From RGIG1828 sp045654685 (GTDB taxonomy: Bacteria; Bacillota; Clostridia; UMGS1810), in contig JAZONV010000026.1 in the NCBI GenBank assembly GCA_045654685.1, forward strand, positions 1 to 18,639: a stretch of 18,639 nucleotides of DNA. Reading direction: 5' to 3'. Below are positions 1 to 6,910 of this stretch, in pieces. The notes under the pieces are model-generated. The model saw nothing but the letters and a program-made list of their open reading frames with translations, was not told the DNA's origin and did no database searches. The position numbers and the translations under genes were made by a program. The stretch's first letter is position 1. Each line of letters begins with the position of its first letter.

Positions 1-813
1 GATGTTGTTCAGATTGTAGATACATCAGGAACTATCATCAATGAATATGATTATGATGTATGGGGTAATTTCCTGAAAAAAGAAGAAACAATCGAAAATC
101 CCTTCACATACTTTGGACAAACCTATGATGAAACAACAGGATTGTATTACTTAAGAGCAAGATATTATGACCCGACAACAGGAAGATTCACCCAGCAAGA
201 TCCTGCAGAAGATGGATATAACTGGTATGTTTATGGTAATCAGAATCCATTAAAGTATATTGATCCAAGTGGACTTCGTTCGAAGAAAGCAGCAGATAAA
301 ATTATTAAAGATAATGCAACATATATTATATCTGTGGCTGAAGAATTCGGCGTTAACCCGGGTATATTGGCTGCAACAATTTATGCAGAGCAAAGACTAA
401 ATGTTAACTGGGTAGATGATGTTATGGATGGGATTGCTCATATATTTGATACTTCTATAGGTGTAGGACAAGTAAAAGTATCCACTGCGTTATTGCTTGA
501 AGACAAAGGATATATTGAAAAAACAAAACCTCTTATTGCTAATGGTGGGGAATTGGTAAGTAGGTGGGAAATAGTGGCCGGCAGACTTATGGACGACAAA
601 ACTAATATAAGATATGCAGCCGCGTATTTAAGATACTTTCAAGATCGCTGGGGAAGCGTATATCCTGAAATAGGTGGTAGAACAGCCATTTTAGCAACTC
701 TTTATAATCAAGGGGAACAAAACTTACCTCATTCCAATCCTGTTTCGAATCCTTTTGGAGATTTTGCAAAAGAGAATTATTACTATGTACGAGAATTACT
801 TGAAATAGAATAG
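1..813 (+). CDS. RHS/YD-repeat polymorphic toxin, C-terminal part with lysozyme-like tip (5' end outside window)
   Basis: The reading frame is open from base 1 to the stop at 811-813, so only the last 270 residues are present. Residues 1-92 are the end of an RHS core: YD-type text, then GLYYLRARYYDP, GRFTQQDP and the boundary motif DPSGL (bases 262-276). The roughly 178 residues after that boundary are a variable tip. They resemble a lysozyme/soluble lytic transglycosylase fold: a helix ending in YAEQ with a candidate catalytic Glu130 (bases 388-390), then SIGVGQVKVSTA (like the SxGLMQ..TA block), NIRYAAAYL and ILATLYNQG (like AAYNAG). In known systems, RHS proteins are secreted polymorphic toxins in which the tip after DPxGL is the effector. 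I infer a peptidoglycan-cleaving tip. The small membrane protein gene that starts 10 bases later fits an immunity partner. The RHS assignment is firm; the enzyme activity is inferred from motifs only. Confidence 0.88.
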   Translation, partial: DVVQIVDTSGTIINEYDYDVWGNFLKKEETIENPFTYFGQTYDETTGLYYLRARYYDPTTGRFTQQDPAEDGYNWYVYGNQNPLKYIDPSGLRSKKAADKIIKDNATYIISVAEEFGVNPGILAATIYAEQRLNVNWVDDVMDGIAHIFDTSIGVGQVKVSTALLLEDKGYIEKTKPLIANGGELVSRWEIVAGRLMDDKTNIRYAAAYLRYFQDRWGSVYPEIGGRTAILATLYNQGEQNLPHSNPVSNPFGDFAKENYYYVRELLEIE

Positions 814-823
814 GAGGAATATT

Positions 824-1165
824 GTGGGCAAATTCTTAATAAAGTTTTTTATGATTATTTTATTTGTTGTATTATTGGTTTGGGGTATATTTGTTTTAAA
901 GTGTGAATTTTTGACCTATAAATACGGAAATCAATTTGAAAAGATTTATAAAGAAAACACCATGATAGGGGAAATAGAATATCTAAAAGTGTTGGAATAT
1001 TCTGATTTTACTGCAAAAGTTTACTATGTTTCAAAAAATTATACAGGTGGGGATATATTATCTTTTTTAAAAAAGAATGGTCATTGGAAGTATAATAAAT
1101 GGGAACGAACCGTATGGTCAAAGACTGGAAGTGCCGACGGATTTGTTTGGCCGTATATTCGATGA
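824..1165 (+). CDS. Small membrane-anchored protein, candidate immunity protein for the upstream RHS tip
   Basis: This is a 113-residue protein with a GTG start. AGGAGG directly overlaps and follows the stop of the RHS gene (812-817), six bases before GTG 824, so the two genes are co-transcribed and probably translationally coupled. Residues about 5-26 are one strongly hydrophobic segment with lysines before it, predicting an N-terminal anchor. Residues 27-113 are polar and rich in Tyr, Trp and Lys, and would lie outside the membrane. I recognise no family. There is no lipobox: Lys precedes the only early Cys. In polymorphic toxin loci the gene immediately after the toxin tip normally encodes its cognate immunity protein. 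An externally facing anchored protein is the arrangement needed to block a toxin that attacks the cell wall. The gene is visibly AT-richer than the housekeeping genes further right, as is common for transferred immunity genes. Confidence 0.7.
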   Translation: MGKFLIKFFMIILFVVLLVWGIFVLKCEFLTYKYGNQFEKIYKENTMIGEIEYLKVLEYSDFTAKVYYVSKNYTGGDILSFLKKNGHWKYNKWERTVWSKTGSADGFVWPYIR

Positions 1166-1201
1166 ATTAAAAAATTTGTCTAATTGGTAAATAGTTCGAG
1201 T

Positions 1202-1255
1202 ACGGGGCAGTTTTTGTTTAAAGTCAATGATATAGTTACACAACAACTGTCCCGT
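1202..1255. repeat. Imperfect inverted repeat, possible mobile-element remnant
   Basis: Bases 1202-1217 (ACGGGGCAGTTTTTGT) and 1240-1255 (ACAACAACTGTCCCGT) are inverted copies matching at 14 of 16 positions, around a 22-base AT-rich centre. There is no U-tract after it, so a terminator is unlikely. Its right arm overlaps the start of the displaced YD-repeat fragment, so it marks the junction between the immunity-like gene and RHS remnant. GGGACAGT-type hairpins occur beside REP-associated Y1 transposases in clostridia; no transposase is present here, so that origin is a guess. Confidence 0.5.
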
Positions 1256-1425
1256 TCCAAATCTTAAAAAGCAGACTCACAAGAGTTCAGATTGACGGCA
1301 GCGATACAAAGAACACAACTGAAAACAACAGTGTAAGATATGAATATTATGATGACGGAAAAATAAAGAAAGTCACATATCCTGCTTTTTCAGACGGTTC
1401 AGTATTAAAAACTGAGTATATATAA
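1231..1425 (+). pseudogene. Displaced fragment of an RHS/YD-repeat gene
   Basis: One frame is open from 1231 to TAA 1423-1425, preceded by an in-frame TGA at 1228. From about base 1270 it reads like the interior of a YD-repeat protein: SRLTRVQIDG, then NSVRYEYYDDGKIKKVTYP and DGSVLKTEYI. There is no start codon with a ribosome binding site, and the upstream end runs into the inverted repeat at 1202-1255, so this is a remnant rather than a gene. It lies about 420 bases after the end of the intact RHS frame, past the candidate immunity gene. This fits the recombination-prone architecture of RHS loci, where core fragments and spare tips pile up downstream. Unlike a classical orphan tip, it has no DPxGL boundary and no effector domain. 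The exact left edge is uncertain. Confidence 0.62.
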
Positions 1426-1453
1426 GACGTACAAATGGGTACGTCTTATTTTC
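1422..1453 (+). terminator. Rho-independent terminator after the RHS region
   Basis: Bases 1423-1432 (TAAGACGTAC) pair perfectly with 1439-1448 (GTACGTCTTA) around a 6-base loop. A1422-T1449 adds one pair and TTTTC follows. The stem begins at the stop codon of the YD-repeat remnant. It separates the accessory region from the topoisomerase operon. Confidence 0.72.
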
Positions 1454-1475
1454 TTGGGAGCATCTTTTCCACCTC

Positions 1476-1504
1476 TTGACAAAGCTCCACAAATAGTGTA
1501 TTCT
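1476..1504 (+). promoter_or_regulatory. Sigma-A promoter of the topoisomerase operon
   Basis: A consensus -35 box TTGACA (1476-1481) is followed, after 17 bases, by TATTCT (1499-1504, 4 of 6 matches to TATAAT). It lies about 40 bases before the ATG of the B-subunit gene and just after the 1422-1453 terminator. No operator is obvious. Confidence 0.75.
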
Positions 1505-1543
1505 ATAAAATAATGATACTATATATTGGGGTGGTTTAAGAAA

Positions 1544-3529
1544 ATGGCAGCGAAGAAAAAGGAATATTCAAATGAGAGTATATCCCAGCTTAAAGGTGCA
1601 GACAGAGTTAGAATGCGCCCTGCTGTTATATTCGGTTCTGACGGCATAGAAGGCTGTCAGCATGCGATGTTTGAAATATTGTCCAACTCCATTGACGAGG
1701 CAAGAGAAGGTCACGGCGATATAATAGAAATAACAAGATTCCTTGATAAGTCAATTGAAATAACCGACTACGGCAGAGGTGTGCCTGTAGATTATAATGC
1801 GGTAGAGGACAGATTCAACTGGGAGCTTGTATATTGTGAACTTTATGCCGGTGGCAAATATGATAACAATAATGGTTCCAACTATGAATACAGTCTGGGG
1901 CTTAATGGTCTTGGTGCCTGTGCAACTCAATATTCTTCGGAATATATGGATGTAACGGTATATCGTGACGGATTCAAATATGAACTTCACTTTGAAAAAG
2001 GTGAAAACATAGGTGGTCTTTCAAAAGAACCTTTCCGTCACAGACACACAATGACAAAGACCCGTTGGAGACCTGACCTTGATGTTTTCACGGATATTGA
2101 CATCAGCGCAGAATTTTATCATGATGTTTTGAAAAAGCAGGCAATTGTAAACAAAGGTCTTCTTTTGAGATTCAAAAACGAAATTTCAAAAGGTCAGTTT
2201 GAGACAACGGATTATAAATATGACGAGGGTATTGTTGACTATGTTAAGGAACTTTCAGGCGACAATCCCATGACCGATATAAAATATATCGAATGTGAAA
2301 GAACAGGACGAGACCGTGAAGATAAACCAGACTACAAGGTTAAACTTTCTGTGGCTTTTTGTTTTTCAAACAAAGAAAATGCCCTTGAATACTATCACAA
2401 CTCAAGTTTCCTTGAACATGGTGGTTCTCCTGACAAGGCTGTTACAAATGCTTTTGTATATCAGATTGATAAATACCTAAAGCAAATAGGCAAATATAAT
2501 AAGAACGAATCAAAAATCAACTTCAACGACGTAAAAGATTGTCTTGTTTTGGTGTCCAATTCTCTTTCCACCATGACAAGTTATGAAAACCAGACCAAAA
2601 AGGCAATAAACAACAAGTTTATTCAGGAAGCAATGACTGAATTTTTGCGTCACGAACTTGAAATATATTTCATTGAAAACAAAGTTGAGGCAGACAAAAT
2701 TGCTGCCCAGGTGCTTATCAACAAGAGAAGCCGTGAGCATGCAGAAAAAGCGAGAGTTAACATTGCGAAGAAACTCACCGGAAGCATAGATATCAACAAT
2801 CGTGTGCAAAAGTTTGTTGATTGCCGCAGCAAAGACATTTCAAAGCGTGAAGTGTACATAGTGGAAGGTGACTCGGCACTCGGTTCCTGTAAGCAGGGAA
2901 GAGATGCGGAATTTCAGGCAATAATGCCAATCAGAGGAAAAATTCTCAACTGTCTCAAAGCAGAGTATGACAAGATTTTCAAAAGCGATATCATAGTTGA
3001 CCTTATGAGAGTTCTTGGATGCGGTGTTGAAATTGAAACCAAGCATAACAAAAATCTTTCTCTTTTTGATATGGAAAATTTGAGATGGGACAAAATCATT
3101 ATCTGTACAGATGCGGACGTTGACGGATTCCAGATTCGCACACTTCTTCTTGCAATGATATATCGCCTTGTACCCACTCTTATAAAAGAAGGAAAAGTTT
3201 ATATTGCAGAATCACCACTTTTTGAAATAAACTCCAAAGGCAAAACCTACTTTGCCTACACAGAAAAGGAAAAAGCGGACATCTTGAAAAAACTTGACAA
3301 CAACAAATGCACAGTTCAGCGTTCAAAAGGTCTTGGTGAAAATGAACCGGAGATGATGTGGCAGACCACAATGAACCCCGAAACAAGAAGACTCATAAAG
3401 GTGAACACCGAAGATGTTGAAAAAACCGCAGAGATGTTTGACCTTTTGTTGGGTGATAATTTAAGCGGAAGAAAAGATTATATAGCAGAAAACGGACATC
3501 TCTATTTAGAGATGCTTGACCTTAGCTAA
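1544..3529 (+). CDS. parE: Divergent type IIA topoisomerase B subunit (ParE/GyrB family)
   Basis: The protein (661 residues) is the ATPase and TOPRIM subunit that partners the A subunit encoded next to it. ATG 1544 is preferred to an upstream in-frame TTG (1526) because GGGGTGG at 1528-1534 sits correctly before ATG. The GHKL ATPase is complete: SNSIDEA with Asn48 (equivalent to GyrB Asn46), Asp75 in DYGRGVPVD, GGKYD and GLNGLGA (119-125). The transducer keeps a QTK motif (YENQTKK). The TOPRIM domain has EGDSALG with Glu441, KQGRD, PIRGKILN and DADVDG with Asp523/525/527, followed by KGLGE. It is clearly divergent: RMRPAVIFGS replaces the usual RKRPGMYIGS, and Asn replaces the usual His in GLHG. 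ParE rather than GyrB is inferred from the partner lacking a GyrA box; gyrAB is not in this window. Confidence 0.93.
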   Translation: MAAKKKEYSNESISQLKGADRVRMRPAVIFGSDGIEGCQHAMFEILSNSIDEAREGHGDIIEITRFLDKSIEITDYGRGVPVDYNAVEDRFNWELVYCELYAGGKYDNNNGSNYEYSLGLNGLGACATQYSSEYMDVTVYRDGFKYELHFEKGENIGGLSKEPFRHRHTMTKTRWRPDLDVFTDIDISAEFYHDVLKKQAIVNKGLLLRFKNEISKGQFETTDYKYDEGIVDYVKELSGDNPMTDIKYIECERTGRDREDKPDYKVKLSVAFCFSNKENALEYYHNSSFLEHGGSPDKAVTNAFVYQIDKYLKQIGKYNKNESKINFNDVKDCLVLVSNSLSTMTSYENQTKKAINNKFIQEAMTEFLRHELEIYFIENKVEADKIAAQVLINKRSREHAEKARVNIAKKLTGSIDINNRVQKFVDCRSKDISKREVYIVEGDSALGSCKQGRDAEFQAIMPIRGKILNCLKAEYDKIFKSDIIVDLMRVLGCGVEIETKHNKNLSLFDMENLRWDKIIICTDADVDGFQIRTLLLAMIYRLVPTLIKEGKVYIAESPLFEINSKGKTYFAYTEKEKADILKKLDNNKCTVQRSKGLGENEPEMMWQTTMNPETRRLIKVNTEDVEKTAEMFDLLLGDNLSGRKDYIAENGHLYLEMLDLS

Positions 3530-3543
3530 AGGAGGTGGGAAAA

Positions 3544-5715
3544 ATGAATCATACAGATATGAAAATTACGGATACACTCAGGGAAAACTATATGCCCTAT
3601 GCAATGAGTGTAATCATTTCCCGTGCACTTCCTGAAATTGACGGTTTCAAACCATCCCACAGAAAACTCCTCTACACAATGTATAAAATGAATCTCATAA
3701 AGGGGCAGAAAACAAAATCTGCAAACGTTGTGGGTCAGACCATGAAACTCAATCCCCATGGTGATGGTGCTATCTACGAAACAATGGTGCGTCTCACAAG
3801 AGGTAATGAGTCTCTTTTGCACCCCTTTGTCGATTCAAAAGGTAACTTTGCAAAGCACTATTCAAGAGATATGGCATATGCCGCATCAAGATATACAGAA
3901 GTAAAACTCGATGACATATGCAGTGAGGTTTTTAAAGACATTGACAAAAATACGGTTGATTTTACTGACAACTATGACGGCACATTGAAAGAACCCACGC
4001 TTTTGCCCGTAACATTTCCGAATATTCTGGTAAACCCCAATCAGGGTATTGCTGTTGGTATGGCAAACAACATTTGCAGTTTCAACCTTGCGGAGGTTTG
4101 CAAAACCACAATAGCATATCTGAAAAATCCCAAATGCGATATTTCTAAAACTTTAATTGCTCCGGACTTTTCAACCGGCGGACAACTTATATATGACAAA
4201 GATGCACTTGATCAGATATATAAAACCGGAAGAGGAAGTGTGAAACTTCGTTCAAAATATCGTCACGACAAGAAAAACAGCGTGATAGAAATTTATGAAA
4301 TACCATACACAACCACAGCCGAGGCAATAATGGATAAAATTATTGACCTTATAAAGCTCGGCAAGGTGAAGGAAATCACCGACATTCGTGATGAATCTGA
4401 CCGTGGCGGTCTGAAAATCACTCTTGATATCAAAAAGAGTACAGATGTATCTCTTCTGATGAGCAAACTGTATAAAATGACATCTTTGGAGGACTCGTTC
4501 AGTTGTAACTTCAATATTCTCATAGGTACAGCACCGAAAGTCATGGGAATTGCCGAGATTTTAGAAAACTGGACAAAGTTCAGACTTGAATGTCTCAAGC
4601 GAAAAATCAAATATGACATCAACAAGCTCACTCACAAACTTCACCTTATGGAAGGTCTCAAACAGATACTTCTTGATATTGATAAAGCCATAAAGATTAT
4701 AAGGGATACAGAAAAAGATGAGGATGTTGTTCCCAACCTTATGAAAGGCTTCAAGATAGACGAAATTCAGGCGGATTTTATTGCTGATATCAAACTTCGT
4801 AACCTCAACAAAGAATACATCTTAAAGAGAATTCAGGATGTTGATGACCTCAACAAGGAACTTGACAGGCTTGATGCTGTTTTGAAGGATGAGGGCGAAA
4901 TCAAGAAGATTATAATTGACGAACTCAAAGAGATATCAAAAAAATACGGTATTGAGAGAAAAACAGAAGTCATATATGAAGATCAGGTTGAAGTTTTTGA
5001 TGAGAGTGTGGCAATAGAAGACTACAATTTGAGAATTTTCCTCACCAAAGGGAACTATCTCAAAAAAATCAGTCATGTTTCTCTTCGTTCCAGCGGAGCT
5101 CACAAACTCAAAGAAGAAGACTACATGATTTGTGAGTGGGATTCCACCAACAAATCCGAACTCATTTTGATAAGTGACAAGCAGAATGCATATAAAATAA
5201 GACTTCATGAAGTTGCAGACTGTAAGGCAAGTGAACTTGGACACTATGTTCCCAATATTATAGAGATGGAACCTGACGAAAAAATTGTCTATGCAATTCC
5301 TACTCTTGATTATCACGGAGACCTTCTCTTTGTTTTTGAAAACGGCAAGGGCGCAAGGGTTTCCATGAAGTGCTATGAAACCAAGACAAACAGAAAGAAA
5401 CTTGTAAATGCCTACTACGGAAAATCAAAACTTGTGGGAGTCAAATTCCTCGAAAATGATGAGGATATGGTTATATACAGTTCTCTTGATAAAGTTGTTA
5501 TCTTCAACACATCCCTGATGCAGACAAAAACAACACGAGATACCATGGGAGTTGCTCTCATGAATATGAAGAAAAAAAGCACCCTTGCAAGAGTTGAATA
5601 TTTGAAAGATGTGAAATTTGCTGACCCCTCATACTACACCGCAAGAAATATTCCGGCATCGGGATATTATCTCAAAGATGATGACTACGAGGACACACAA
5701 TTGAGTTTATTCTAA
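3544..5715 (+). CDS. parC: Divergent type IIA topoisomerase A subunit (ParC/GyrA family) ending in a clamp-binding peptide
   Basis: The protein (723 residues) is the DNA breakage-reunion subunit of the enzyme whose B subunit ends 14 bases upstream. ATG 3544 follows GGAGG at 3531-3535; an upstream in-frame GTG overlaps that site and is rejected. The winged-helix core is present: YAMSVIISRALPEIDGFKP, which lacks one residue of the usual DVRDGLKP, then HGDGAIYE (72-79) and AASRYTE with catalytic Tyr117. At the positions equivalent to E. coli GyrA Ser83 and Asp87, Gly75 and Glu79 occur. Residues about 380-480 form the coiled-coil tower. The C-terminal domain, from about 505, is a degraded beta-pinwheel without a QRRGGKG GyrA box. 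That and the length, close to ParC, argue for topoisomerase IV rather than gyrase. The last five residues are QLSLF, preceded by an acidic DDDYEDT stretch, matching the consensus DnaN sliding-clamp-binding motif. Confidence 0.92.
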   Translation: MNHTDMKITDTLRENYMPYAMSVIISRALPEIDGFKPSHRKLLYTMYKMNLIKGQKTKSANVVGQTMKLNPHGDGAIYETMVRLTRGNESLLHPFVDSKGNFAKHYSRDMAYAASRYTEVKLDDICSEVFKDIDKNTVDFTDNYDGTLKEPTLLPVTFPNILVNPNQGIAVGMANNICSFNLAEVCKTTIAYLKNPKCDISKTLIAPDFSTGGQLIYDKDALDQIYKTGRGSVKLRSKYRHDKKNSVIEIYEIPYTTTAEAIMDKIIDLIKLGKVKEITDIRDESDRGGLKITLDIKKSTDVSLLMSKLYKMTSLEDSFSCNFNILIGTAPKVMGIAEILENWTKFRLECLKRKIKYDINKLTHKLHLMEGLKQILLDIDKAIKIIRDTEKDEDVVPNLMKGFKIDEIQADFIADIKLRNLNKEYILKRIQDVDDLNKELDRLDAVLKDEGEIKKIIIDELKEISKKYGIERKTEVIYEDQVEVFDESVAIEDYNLRIFLTKGNYLKKISHVSLRSSGAHKLKEEDYMICEWDSTNKSELILISDKQNAYKIRLHEVADCKASELGHYVPNIIEMEPDEKIVYAIPTLDYHGDLLFVFENGKGARVSMKCYETKTNRKKLVNAYYGKSKLVGVKFLENDEDMVIYSSLDKVVIFNTSLMQTKTTRDTMGVALMNMKKKSTLARVEYLKDVKFADPSYYTARNIPASGYYLKDDDYEDTQLSLF

Positions 5716-5718
5716 TGG

Positions 5719-5966
5719 TAGGGGATGTAAAATAAAGCGCAGACCGCTTATAGGCTTGTTTACTGATATTTCAAACCGGGAAACATTATCAAAACATCAA
5801 AATTATGTAGAAATCCGCAAAAATGCGGATTTCTCTTATTATTAGCCTATAAGCTCTAAGCGAATTTCACCCTCGACGTACCTTTGTACGCCTTCGGGTT
5901 TCCTTCGCAAGCACGCTCTGCTTCGGTTCAATTCGCTTATTCTGCATCTTATTTTCCGACCCCCTG
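5719..5966. mobile_element. MITE-like structured repeat element, non-coding
   Basis: A 248-base stretch between the A-subunit stop and the next promoter consists of nested inverted repeats. The ends are imperfect inverted copies: 5719-5743 begins TAGGGG and contains AAAATAA and GCAGA; the complement of 5941-5966 begins CAGGGG and contains the same blocks in the same order. Inside, 5747-5756 (CTTATAGGCT) pairs perfectly with 5844-5853, enclosing a 10-bp hairpin at 5809-5834. A second half, 5857-5866 (TAAGCGAATT), pairs perfectly with 5930-5939 and encloses small hairpins CGTAC-CTTT-GTACG (5877-5890) and AAGCA-CGCTC-TGCTT (5909-5923). On the minus strand a short open stretch exists but is interrupted. 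No transposase and no clear target duplication are seen. Such elements typically occur in many genomic copies, which cannot be tested here. Confidence 0.5.
5809..5840 (+). terminator. Hairpin terminator downstream of the topoisomerase operon
   Basis: Bases 5809-5818 (AGAAATCCGC) pair perfectly with 5825-5834 (GCGGATTTCT) around AAAAAT. The following tract is only moderately T-rich (CTTATTATT). It is inside the MITE-like element, so the element may supply the terminator for the operon, which has no other one. Confidence 0.5.
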
Positions 5967-6005
5967 TTCAGGGAAGAAAAGTCAAGAAACAGAAACTCAG
6001 AGAGA

Positions 6006-6034
6006 TTGAAATTGCCTTATTGCAGGTGTATAAT
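6006..6034 (+). promoter_or_regulatory. Sigma-A promoter of the esterase-transporter operon
   Basis: TTGAAA (6006-6011), 17 bases and TATAAT (6029-6034) give a near-consensus promoter. It also shows that an in-frame upstream start near 6020 cannot be used, fixing the esterase start at ATG 6083. Confidence 0.75.
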
Positions 6035-6082
6035 CATATGGTATGCTCAAATTGGAGCGAAGAAAAATCAAAGAGGTGTATT

Positions 6083-6910
6083 ATGAACAATACAGATATT
6101 ATAATTTTTTCAGGTCAGAGTAATATGCAGGGACAATCTGAAGCTCTTCCGAAAGATAACCTTCCCGTAGACGGTGCCATGGAATACAGATATGCCGGCG
6201 ATAGCCTTATTCCTCTTATGCATCCTGTGGGAGAATGCCTTGATGACAATGGAAACACAGTTCTTGGAAGGGACGGAGATTTATGGAAAGAATGGGACAT
6301 AAGTCAGGAAAGCGTGACGTGGCTTCTTGAAACAAATGCTCTTTTGTCATCTACCGAAGGAAATGCAAATCTCGTGCCGTTTTTCTGTGATGCCTATGTT
6401 AAAAAAACAGGCAGAAAATGCGTGGCAGTTCACAGCGCCAAAGGCTCAACCACCATATCCTACTGGCTTAAAGGTGCAAGAGGATATGAAATCATGATGA
6501 AAAAAGCAAAAGCTGCAATTGAAAAAGTGAACCCCGACAACATATATTTCGTATGGCTTCAGGGTGAAAGCGATGCAATTGAGTCGAGAAGTTTTAAAGA
6601 TTACAAAAAAGACATTGAAGATTTGAATTTATCCCTAAAGGAAGATTTGGGTATTGACAAATTCGGAATAATTTTGGTGGGCAGATTCACAAATGATGAA
6701 AGAGACTTTGAAATAATAGAAGCACAAAGACAAGTGTGCAAAGAAAACTCAGATTTTATTATGCTCACTGAACTTTCACAAACTCTTTTGGAAGATAAAG
6801 AAAACGTGAACCCTCATGCCAACGGGCACTATAGTCTCAAAGGCTTTGAAATCTTAGGTAAGGATGCAGGGGAAAGTCTTGGCAGTTATGTGAAGGGGGC
6901 AGAAAAATGA
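6083..6910 (+). CDS. SASA-type SGNH-fold carbohydrate esterase
   Basis: The protein (275 residues) resembles the sialate O-acetylesterase/SASA family, which removes acetyl groups from sugars. ATG 6083 follows AGAGGTG at 6072-6078. The family's first block is SGQSNMQG (10-17) with nucleophile Ser13. A second block with HSAKGSTT lies near residue 120, and the third is WLQGESDA (158-165). The C-terminal block NPHANGHYSLKGFEILG gives candidate catalytic His249 by its distance to Gly259. The usual DxxH aspartate would fall at Ala246, so the acid residue may be missing or supplied elsewhere. There is no signal peptide, so it probably acts in the cytoplasm. It overlaps the transporter gene by four bases (ATGA), implying translational coupling. 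The substrate is unknown; acetylated sugar or another small ester is an inference from family membership. Confidence 0.82.
   Translation: MNNTDIIIFSGQSNMQGQSEALPKDNLPVDGAMEYRYAGDSLIPLMHPVGECLDDNGNTVLGRDGDLWKEWDISQESVTWLLETNALLSSTEGNANLVPFFCDAYVKKTGRKCVAVHSAKGSTTISYWLKGARGYEIMMKKAKAAIEKVNPDNIYFVWLQGESDAIESRSFKDYKKDIEDLNLSLKEDLGIDKFGIILVGRFTNDERDFEIIEAQRQVCKENSDFIMLTELSQTLLEDKENVNPHANGHYSLKGFEILGKDAGESLGSYVKGAEK

Noticed and set aside
5719..5966. Minus-strand peptide-like stretch within the structured repeat as a small gene
   Set aside because: It is interrupted by stops near 5842-5835, has no start site, and its bases are accounted for by nested inverted repeats.
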